Below are positions 1 through 10,000 of a DNA stretch of 11,281 bases, piece after piece. The position numbers and the translations under genes are program-made. Numbering within the stretch: position 1 is the stretch's first letter; each line of letters begins with the position of its first letter. The stretch is from Mollicutes bacterium (GTDB lineage: Bacteria > Bacillota_I > Bacilli_A > Izemoplasmatales > Izemoplasmataceae), in the NCBI GenBank assembly GCA_003551455.1, contig PUMR01000010.1:1-11281 (forward strand), in the 5' to 3' direction. Below the pieces are notes generated by a model. The model had not been told where the DNA came from and did no database searches. It saw only the letters and a list, made by a program, of their open reading frames with translations.

Positions 1-690
1 ACACAACACACACAACACACACAACAACCCTACCACAACACACACAACACACACAACAACCACAACACACACAACAACCCCAACAACCCCAACACAACAA
101 CTACAACAACCCTACACAACACACACAACACACACAACAACCCTACCACAACACACACAACACACACAACAACCACAACACACACACCAACCCCAACACA
201 ACACACACAACAACTACAACAACCCTACACAACACACACAACAACCACAACAACCCTACCACAACACACACAACACACACAACAACCACAACACAACACA
301 CAACACACACAACACACACCTACAACAACCCCAACACAACACACACAACAACTACAACAACCCTAACACAACATACACAACACACACAACAACTACAACA
401 ACCCTAACACAACACACACAACACACACAACAACCCCAACACAACACACAACACACACAACACACACACAACACACACAACACACACAACACACACAACA
501 ACTACAACACAACACACAACACACACAACAACCACAACACAACACACAACACCCACCACAACTACAGCAACCCTAACACAACAACCACAACACACACAAC
601 AACCCCAACACAACACACAACACACACAACACAACACACACAACACCCACCACAACTACAACAACCCTAACACAACAGCCACAACACAAC
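1..690. repeat. AC-only satellite array with 113-bp higher-order period and CCCTA/CCCTAA motifs
   Basis: The + strand is built almost entirely of A and C (ACACAAC, ACAACAACC), with rare T only in CCTA or ACATAC contexts and hardly any G. A longer period is visible. CCCTACCACAAC starts at 28, 141 and 254, and CCCTACACAAC at 110 and 223, all spaced by exactly 113 bp. Right of about 320 the order breaks down and the variant CTACAACAACCCTAACAC recurs near 352, 393 and 656, with a CTACAGC variant at 561. CCCTAA on the + strand near a left end matches the C-rich strand of a TTAGGG-type telomere, so this may be subtelomeric; that is inference. The array lies just beyond the 3' end of the helicase gene. 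The open frame at 404-655 on the minus strand is only the Val/Cys read-out of this repeat. Confidence 0.9.
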
Positions 691-726
691 GCCTCCAACA
701 AAAGCACCACACAATCCTGTTCCGTT

Positions 727-756
727 ACATTTTATTCCTTATTACTTTTATTTCCC
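727..756 (-). terminator. Tandem AATAAA poly(A) signals of the minus-strand gene
   Basis: On the minus strand AATAAA occurs at 752-747 and again at 736-731, about 40 and 56 nt past the TAG stop at 794-792. The surrounding DNA is AT-rich, in contrast to the GC-rich coding region and the AC array. Canonical hexamers at this distance fit the 3' end of a eukaryotic mRNA. The cleavage site itself cannot be read from sequence. Confidence 0.65.
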
Positions 757-791
757 CTAATACTTATGTACATACACCCCTCATTAGGCGC

Positions 792-3700
792 CTACTCCTC
801 CACACACAACAATGTCTCCCACACCTCCTTATCTTCGCACAACACCTCCCCCCCCTTGAAATAATGAAGATAACCAACAAAGAGGACGGCCGCATTGGAC
901 AAAGGCCCACCCTTCATCCATGCCCCATGCAACCACTTCACATAATCCTCCTTATTGGGTTTCACACTGTCCAGGGACCCTTTGCTTATGGCCAACACAC
1001 CATTTGCTTTCATGAAGCACTGCCGATACTTGAGCCTCCTACCCATAATCTTATTCACCACCCTAATCTTATATTTAAACAGATACATACATAAGCGGTA
1101 CACTAAATTCCCCTTGCCAAGCATGCACTTCTCATGACCAAACCCATAAGGACTAGCATGCAAGCTTCCCTTAAAAAATCCATCCCTATCCGCCGTCAAA
1201 CAACCCGTACAGAATCTATCGGTCCCCATGCTACGGAACTTCTGAACATCACAATTTTGCGCTTTATGCGGGTCCAGACAGTGATAACAGGCTTGCCCTA
1301 CACTTAATATTGTGGGACACACTCGAGACGCACCCAACGTCGTACCCCCGTCGTGGTTTTCCTTCCCTCCCCAGAGTGTTGCTGTCGCTGGCAAGCAGAA
1401 ACCACAGGCCGTGGTAGTTTTGCCAGAGCTACTAGCCAAGAGCAAACCTTTCTTAGCCTCTCTCTCGAACGCTTTCGCAGCTGAGCCCACGGCTGCTTTT
1501 AGCGCCTGACGGTCAGGACGAGAGGGCGAAGAAGAGGAGGATGCGAGAGGCGCGCCCGACGAGGAAGGTGAAGCATAGGCCGCATGGGGCCCCGACGAAT
1601 AAGACAAAGAAGGAGCAGCACGCAAGCCCGACAAAGAAGCACTAGAAGAAGCAGCGCGCGAGCCCGAAGAGGAAGAAGGAAAAGGAGCAGCGCGAGCGCC
1701 GAAGGATGAAGAGGACGAAGAAGAAGAAGAAGAGGCCGTACGGGGCCCCGACGAAGAAGACAAAGAAGGAGGTGCCGAAGGAGGGAAAGAAGAAGAGGAA
1801 TATAAAGACGAAGGAGCGGCGAGAGCGCCGGACGACGAAGAAGCCGAAGTAGGAGGAGCGGAAGGAGGTGAGGAAGAAGGGGGAAAAATCATCGCACGGA
1901 TTGCGTCGTCCAAGTCATCATCGAGCAATCTAGAGCTGCCCTTGCAAGAAGGCGCGAGTGATCGGGACCCGTCGCCCTCGCCTCCGTGGTCCACTACAGC
2001 CCGAGGCTCTTCCGCACGCGCAGACCCGTCTTGCAGCACCGGCCCTCCACCGCTGCCTTCGAGCGCAGGCGCCCGACCATCCCCGCCATCCCAGCCAGCA
2101 AGTGGAAGCGCCGAAGTAGGGGGAAACGACTGCAGCCATTCTTCATCCACGTCCATGCCCAGGCCTGGGTCATGGTCATGCTCCTCGTCGTCGTGCTGCG
2201 AAGGCGAAGTTGCAGCAGCAGGAGCACAAGCAGGAGATCGCAGGGGTGCAGCGACAACAGAAGAGGGCAAAGTATTTGAACAGGAAGACACCGCTATCTG
2301 GTGGGAGCAAGCCACTGGAACTGCGGCCGCGATTCTTGCACGCATCGCCGCCGCCTCTTCCTCCTGTGTCAGGACCGTATCAAGGCCAAGCTGGCCTGAT
2401 AAGTCCTGGCAGGCCCCGCACCAGAGTTGCTGCTCCTCCGCGGCGCACACTCCGGCTACACCCCCAGGATGCAAATAGTTCTGCAACTGCTCGCGTAGGC
2501 AAGCTTTCTGCGACTGCTCCAAAAAATCAGCCAAGACGAGCTTGTCGGCGCGGACGAGCTCCAAACCCTCCCTCTCCAGCGTGTCAGACAAGAATTGAAT
2601 TTTAGTTTTCAGCTGCTCGCAATCACGGCGCACCATGTCCACGTAATAGTCGTTGGTCACAATGGAGGTTGCGGCCGGGAGAAGGCGATGGTCCCGCCCT
2701 GCCCGGCCCGACATCTGCACCAAAGCCATCAAACTATGCGAGGCACCCCAAATCAAGACAGCTTGCACCCGTGGCAAATTAATGCCAATTTCCGCCGCGG
2801 ACGTTGACACCAGCCACTGCGTCTTGTCCCTGGTGCCAGGCTCGCCGTGGTCCGGATCGCAGAAATTGGCAAGCTCGGCGTCCATACGCGAGCGCTCAGC
2901 TGCTTTCTCCTCCTTGCTCTCCCCCTGTGGCGAGTGGTAGAGGTACGCGCGCACGTTGTCGTTGGACTGCAGGTACCCGCGTACCTTCTTGGCGTCGTTC
3001 AGGGTGAGGCAGAAGATGATGCCGCGGAGTGGCTGCTGGCCTTGCGCCCGCACCTCTCCTGAGTCAGCGTCCAGGCGAAGGTACTTGGCGTAGAGGTGGT
3101 CCACGTGGAGCTTCAGCAGGTGCGCGTCGTCGATGCGCTGGGCGCCTCTATGGTCGTGGGTGTAGCACATGCTCTTAATGGTGGCGGTGGAGCGGAATGT
3201 CAGAGAGAAATGAAGCCTGAGACACTTTGCCAGGTAGGCAGCGTGCGTCGGAAGAAGGGTCGCCGTCATGCACAGAAACGGGGTACCTTGGCGCGTGAGT
3301 TCAAAGAGGCGCGTGAGTGGCGAGCGAAATGTCGAGCCCCAGAACAGCAGAAGGTGGGCTTCGTCGATGACCACGCGCTGAAGCACCTTCTTTGCATTCA
3401 ACACCGTCAAAAAATCCTGGAAGCGCTCCGTCAGCGCCGACTCTACCTGCACTACCACCAGTCCTTCCACATTCTCCCAAGAGTCCCGGTCATCAGCCAA
3501 TTCGTCCTTCCAATCACACACAATCACCCCTCCTTCCGCATACCGCTTGCCATTGGACACGATCTCCTGCTCCAAGGCAACCGTCGGCGCCACCACCACA
3601 GTCACCATACCCCTCTCTTTAGCAGCGACGAGGTAGAGGAGTGTTGTCTTGCCGCTCGATGTACCCGAGACAATAAAAGTATGGGGAGGCGCTATGTTCT

Positions 3701-4099
3701 CCATTCGGCGCGCGCTTTCCATCATGCGGAAAATGTGGGGCTGTTGCCCGCGCAAGGAGGCCCTGGGGTCTGAGAAGACCCTCTTGAGTCGCTGCATGTC
3801 TTCCACAAGCGTCAACGAGGTTTGAGGAAGCAAATACATCCTGTCCGACTGACTGCAAAGCCCACCAGCGCTGCCTCTGACCACCCGCACAGGATGAGAG
3901 GAAAAGGAGGTGGCGTAGGAAGCAGAGGAGGACGAGGACGAGGAGGAGGAGGAGGAAGAAAAGGAGGAAGATGGGATGGACACTGGTGGCGGTGGCGCCA
4001 TCGCCAAGGAAGAAGAGGACACGGGCAAGGTGGACGCGGCAGAGGACGCGTTGAAAAACGCAGAGATCGGTGACACCGAAGAGGGAATAGGGCCCCCGA
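792..4099 (-). CDS. Exon 7: RecQ-like SF2 DNA helicase, Ser/Ala/Pro linker, Cys/His-rich tail
   Basis: This long open frame (residues 1054-2155) ends at TAG. Helicase motifs: Walker A GTSSGKTT (3665-3642); motif Ia VAPTVALEQE; motif II DEAH (3365-3354); motif III TAT; motif V TSAAEIGINLP; motif VI QMSGRAGRD (2717-2691). Next comes a RecQ-type zinc module, C-X17-C-X8-C-X2-C (ACLREQLQNYL...GVC...LWCGAC). These predict ATP-driven 3'-5' DNA unwinding. DEAH and VESA...F with WGSTFRSPL resemble telomere-linked helicases more than standard RecQ. After a low-complexity linker the tail has CGFC, CYHCLDPHKAQNC (near a CCHC knuckle) and CTGC...GHEKC, then a K/R-rich region. If made separately, ATG at 4001-3999 (GCGATGG) is a good start; the frame is also open upstream to the (CA)n tract. 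Confidence 0.93.
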
Positions 4100-7000
4100 C
4101 TGACGTTGAGTGCGTGCGTGTAGACGTGTGTGTGTATGTGTGTGTACGTGTGTGTGTGTGTGTGTGTTGACGTGAGTGTACGAGGTATCGATGCCAGCGT
4201 CTGTAACAAAAACAGTTATATAAACCAGCTTAGTCCCACTCTCTATGTGTCCTCCCATTGAGATGGCTCGGCACAGATTTCAACACCAAACACAACCAAT
4301 TCCGTATCCCCACCACAAACTTACCTAGCTGCTCGCGCCTTTGACGCTCCGCCTCCTGACGCCTGTCAAAGCTGCCGTCGTCCACACCCAGGAGCCTCTG
4401 ATAGACGCGTGTGAAATGGAGACAGCCCACGATCTGGCTGTGATTAGCCTTGCCGATGCCGTGGCCAGTGTTGCCGTAGATTTCGTTGGCGGTGCGAGCT
4501 GAGTGATTAGCCTGTGGGTTGTGGAGGGGTGGGGAAAAGGGGGCATCAGAGTTTGCAACACGAGAAAGAGGAAAGAAGACATGCACGCACACAGACCAAA
4601 AGTAGCGTTTATACCTGCAAGTTGTGCGCCTCCGAGACTGTCTCATACGATTCTCCCTTCAACTCCGCCAACTTCCTCCTAAACTCGTTCGAAAGAACAC
4701 CGAGGTGGTGCTCGTCTTGCACATAGGGTCCCATCTCGTCCCGCACATACGCCTCAATCACCTGCCGCCACTCCTGCACGCCCACGTTATTCAACAAAGC
4801 GTGCGTTTGGAAGCCGTCCTTGATGGAACTCAAGACATCTTTATGAGTGTAGGGTCGGCCCCGCTGCACGTACAACGCGTTCCTGTCCGCGCTTCCGTAG
4901 ACAAGCTTACAGAGGTAGTCGTAAATCGCGCGGAAAAGAGCCAGGTAGTCAATCCAAAAGTCGGCCGTTTTGGGGTCCAGGAAACGCGCCCCTTCCCCTG
5001 CCTTGCCCGTCATGTTGGTCTGCTTGACGTTGCCCTCCGTGTGCATGATGACATTGTCAATCACACGGGTATTGCGCTGCGCCACTTCCGTGTCTCGATA
5101 CTGGTAAGAATAAAGCTCGGTGCCACGGCACGGGGCGCCCGAGGCCGTGTAGGTCATAAATACTACCATATCGGTAAGCTCGTCACAGGAGTCGAGCCAC
5201 TCGATGGCCTTGGCGTGAGATAACTGCCGTGTTCCGCCGACGTCGTGCTGGAGGGACCCCAAAACACAGGCTCCCACTTCCGACGCCAGTGGCAAGATCT
5301 GGCTTTGGCAGCCGAAATAAAACCCCACGTCACGATGACCGCTGGAAGACACGTCCTCGTGGACCTCGTAGGGCTGTGCATTGTCTAGGCCCAACCGTCG
5401 AGCACAACGAAACTGACGCTGGAGATCGGGTGTCACCGACTCGGAGATTTCCCGAAAACGAGAGGCCATCTTGACATGCACTTTTCTAAACCCGCCAGAC
5501 ACCAAGCCCATGTCGATCTCCTTGCCGTTGACCGCGTACTTCCCGCCGCCCATGGCAAACACCTTTGTCTTGTTGGCCTCTTGGTCCCCAAGCTTGCGCA
5601 TGTGCTGGATTATGTCCGCCGTCTGGTGGAAAGGCGTGCTGGACAAGCCCGGCAACTCAGAGCGCACATACTTGAGGAGCCCGTCTTTTGCTTCGGCGCT
5701 TAAGTTCCGAGAAGTGATGGAATAATAGGTCGTGGCACGGGCAAGGAATTTGAGGTGAATAACCCTGTGCGTCATGCTGGACACCGGCGCAAAGCCCCCC
5801 TTCTCATTCCAGACTTGCGCAATCAAATGAGCTCGCACGGGATCGCACGATTCTTCCCCTTCCTCCTCCTCGCCGACACACAGGTCACGATGGAAAAGCG
5901 CTTCCAAAAGAGCGTGGACCAGCGGCCTCAGGACCAAATCCACGTGCTCCCTCGCTTGCCGCCCATCCCCCCCAGCCTCGGGCGCCGTCACAGCGGCAAG
6001 CAAACGCTCGGCCGCCGCCATGACCACGTGAGGATAGGATGGAAGCTTTGAAAAGATAGCCGCCTCCCTGGCCTCGAAATCTCTCGGCGAGCCACTGGCC
6101 TGGGCCCCATCCTCCTTGCGGCGCGACTCAAAGTGAGCCCGGCGCACAACAGCGAGCACCAACTGCGCCGAGGACGAAGCGTAGTTCGTAACACCTTCGC
6201 ACAGGCGCCGGAAGGGGCTAGACTCGTCCTTCTCCCCCACCGCATCCCGAATTTGCTTCTTCTTCAGGCCACTGTCCTCCCTCAAATCCTCATTCACAAA
6301 GGCAAGAAAACTGGACATGGTGTCCGTCAGGAGCTGCTCACGGTCGCCTAAAATTGAGCCCTTCGACAAAGGTGACTCGCCCGCCTTCGCAAACATGCTC
6401 TTAAAGTCATCCATGTTATGCACATAGCGACGCAAGAAATCCGGAATGTAGAGTTTGGTGAGGGCCACGTCGTGGTAATGGTACCCGTCTGAGCCGTCTG
6501 CAGCCAACGAGGCAACAGAACCCCGTCCCTCCGCGGCTTGCCTGGGCCGCAAGTCTCCATTAGCAGTCCGCGTCAGCAGGCGGGAAAACCTTCTGTCCTC
6601 CTCGGTCACGTTGGCGTTCAGGAGATGCTCAGTCGCAGGACCAGGGCAGGCAAAGACTTTGGACGGCTTGATGGACTGGTTGGAGGAGAAGGCTTGGAAG
6701 TAACAACCAGTGGGAACGGCGGTCTTGGGGCTTCCCTCCTTCCAGGACGGGCAGGATTTGGCATGGTACTTGTTGAAGGTCTCCTTGGTGCCGTAGATGT
6801 ACTCGCTCTGCAGCTCGTGCGGGGAAGTGTGACACGCCTCGCACATGTACCCTTGGAGGACATCGAACAAAGGCAAGCGCCTGGTACCCTCCTTGGCATA
6901 GGACTTGCGGAGCTGGTGGACGGCAGGCTGCAGGTCAGTCTGTGCGTGTGTATAGGTGTGGGCAAAAGAGAGGTGTATAAGTGGCAATGAAATTATGGGT

Positions 7001-10000
7001 AGTACGATCACTTTTATTATTAGAATGATTACAAAAGGAGGGCCGTCTGTTGGAAGAAGGGCAAGATAAATTTCTTGATTTTTTCTAAATTCAGTAATTC
7101 TCTATCCGATCATTTCTGACTACGCCAAGAGCTAATGCGCCGGCATTGCTGGGCCTTTGAAAAAGCGAAATACTAATAAAGAAAGCAGCAGACAATAGAA
7201 AGGGTAAAGGGAAATAGCATGTGCAGAAAAGAGAAAGTTTAGCTTTAATTCTTATTTGTTTATTCGTTAGATTAATCAAACAATTCTTTTCTACATGCTC
7301 TCCTTTTCTGACTGGCACCAGCAAATGTAAACGGCACTTCTTAACAACATGCTGCCGGTGGTGGTGCTAGTGGTGGCCAGGGGAGGAGGAAAAAAGCAGA
7401 AAAGCTGATAGAAAAGATGAGAGGCATACCCTCCCTTAACCAAATCAAAAAGAAATAAGATACCTTGAGGTCGCCAACGTCCAATTCTCGCATCTTCTCG
7501 GGGTGCACCAGCTTGCCGTCATAACATATGTTGGGGCCAGCGTGGTTTTTGTGCATGTGATTCCCCAAAGAGCTGCAATCCAACAGGGTCCGGGGCTTGC
7601 AGCTCAGGCATACCATGAATGATTTGCCCGAGATCTGCTCAATGGCGATTTCCACCGGCACCGAACGAGAAGAAGAGGACGAAGAGGTGGAAGAAAGGGA
7701 AGAGGACGAGGGAGGGACACTCTAAGAAGAAGGGGTGGGTATGGTAGTATATTAGTTAAGCTCTCAAACAAGGCTATGCAGGCTCCGCTCTATTATTTTT
7801 CATACACCCTCCCTTCCTCCGCATGGCCCGTAGTCAACGCGTCCTCCCGTTTACGTACCTTCTGCTTCTTCCGTCCTCGGCCACGCTGCTTGGATGAGGC
7901 AGGAGGAGCCTGAGCTTCGCAGCCGTCTTCCTCCTCCTCCTCTCCTTCCTCTTCTTCTCCCTCGCTGGAAAGGGAGGAGGGGTCGACGACGCGCTTCAAT
8001 TGAGAGGAGGGGGAGGATGGGGGGGAAGGAAGTGAGATAAAGGACGCTTTTATTTACTACCTTACTGAGCCTGTCTCTATTTCTCCTCCCTCTTACCTTC
8101 CTTCCGGAAGAGGACGACGTGGAGGAAGAGGAGGAGGCGCGTACTTGAGCTAGGCGTCGCTCGCGTAAACGCACGCGCTGCGAGGGAGAGGAGGGAGAGG
8201 ACGGGGAGAAATGAAGTGAGATGAAATCAAGGCGGCATTGGTTCACTGAGTCTACGTCTATTTTTCATTTTCCTTACCATCCTTGCTGCGAGGGACGGCA
8301 AGGAGGAAGAGGAGGAGGCCGGTGCCTCGCCTAGGCGTTGCTGGATGGCAAGCACAGAAGAGGCGGACGAGGAGATGGGAGGGAGGATTGACGAGGGGAG
8401 AGACGGAGGCAGGGAAGAAGGCAGCAGACAAGGAGCAAGTGAAGGTGGTGCGGCGTTTGCAGTGGCACCTCCACCTTTGGGCCTGTACGTAGTGGGACGA
8501 GGGAAAGGAGGAAGGAGAGGGAGGAGATTGAGACAAATCGCGAAGAGATGTCTTTATATAAAGGTGAAGAAATGACACCGGCTCTGAGGAAAGTTTACAA
8601 CATCTGGAAAAAGGCACTCTCCCTCCCTTATTATCGCCTTTTTGAGTGCAGAAGGAAGGACATTCTCACAAGGCGCCTTCTGCCCTCATCTTCCATCTCT
8701 CCCTCCCTCCCTCCCTTCCTCCCCCACGTCTCACCTTTTACTTGCAGGACCAAGGATATTGTCGAGTATAGAAAAAGGAGATTAACCCTTCTTTCCCCCT
8801 TCTTTCCATCTCCTTATCCCTGCCTGTGTCCCTCTCATCCTTATTCCCTCCTTCCCTCCCTCCTTTTCTCCCTTGAACGCACCTCAATTTCTCGCCCGCT
8901 CCGCAGCCCCTCCTGCCCTCCTCACTCCCTCCTCACTCCCCGCTAAAGGCGAGGATTTTATCGCAAGGAACTTTTCCCATTTCCCCCTCCCTCCGTCCTC
9001 CCCTCCCTCCATCCCTCCCGTCTTACCTTCTACCGCAGGAACAAAAATATTCTCGCGTAAATATAGTAGCTTCATCCTCCCTTTTCTCCCTCTCTCCCTC
9101 CTTTTACTCCTCCCTCTCTCCCCCCTCCCTTGCACGCACCTGAGAAACTCGCAGTTGTCAGCATGTTGGTGCACAGAGTTGGCCCCGCCGATCAGCGCCA
9201 TCTTGCATGGCTCGCAATAAAAGGTGAGGTCAGCGCGACGCACGAACGTCACCTTGATACCATTGCCCGCAGTCACCACCACCTTCCGCTGGTGGATCTT
9301 CTTGTTGTGGGAGTCCTTCTGGCCAAACTTGAAGTCGCGCCTGCACTCTTCGACGACGGGGTTGGGGCAGACCCAAGGCTGGTCTTTGTCTTTGGTGCTG
9401 GAGGGAAAAGAGGGGAGGGTGGTGGGGAGGATGAGTGTTAGAGGGAGGATGATTCGCCACTTAAGCACGCAATTATAGACATGCTGCAACACTTCACACT
9501 CCCTGGAATGTTAAAGCGGTCCTAAGGAGTGCAGGCAAGTGCCACATCACACACAGAGAGGGGCGGAGGGACGTGAGCCAATGAAAGTAAGAGGGAGGGA
9601 TGGATGTGTAGGGTAGGAGGAGGGAAGGTTTGCCACCAAAAGTCACATAAGACGGCATCTCACACCAAGGCCAGGCCCCTAGAAAAATCAGGCATAAACT
9701 CTAAAGTCCAAAAACGAGGCTCATCATATTTCTAGGCCCAAAAGGGGACGAGAACAGGTGGATGCAAGGGGCCAAAATGGAGGATACGTTCCGGGAAAAA
9801 GCACCTCCATCCAAGGAAACCTTCGTAGAAGGCCATCCTATGACATCTGGACCCGGCATAAATTCGTTAATGGTTCAGATGCATGCAGGAGGGGGGTGGG
9901 CTGTAGGCAGCAGCCTCCCACGGTGGCGCTGGGGGTCCATTGAAAAGGGAGCAAAAACTAGGGGGGGGCAAATGCAGGCCTGGCCCTCCCGCAGCAGGTT

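Noticed and set aside
404..655. 83-residue minus-strand open frame
   Set aside because: It is the Val/Cys translation of the AC satellite; no start context or protein-like composition.
1..690. CRISPR-like array
   Set aside because: The units are simple A/C repeats without unique spacers or conserved palindromic repeats, and the DNA is eukaryotic.
1405..1436. Second GKTTT in the helicase C-terminal region as another Walker A
   Set aside because: SSSGKTTT lacks the GxxxxGK spacing glycine and any partner motif II, so it is probably chance in Ser-rich sequence.
1942..2478. 178-residue + strand open frame opposite the helicase gene
   Set aside because: Antisense shadow of GC-rich helicase linker codons; low-complexity and without motifs.
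3096..3773. 225-residue + strand open frame
   Set aside because: Lies exactly opposite helicase motifs Ia to IV on the minus strand, so the conserved reading is the other strand.
3812..4258. Minus-strand frame with THTHT run entered from the acceptor at 4201
   Set aside because: It terminates without recognisable domains and is out of frame with the helicase; kept only as an alternative splice outcome.
8548..8946. + strand 132-residue open frame
   Set aside because: Mostly Pro/Ser/Leu from CCCTCC repeats inside an intron; no family features.
9485..9545. Hairpin-like arms CACTCC/GGAGTG as a tRNA or structured RNA
   Set aside because: Loop and arm lengths do not fit a tRNA cloverleaf, and no B-box-like sequence is present.
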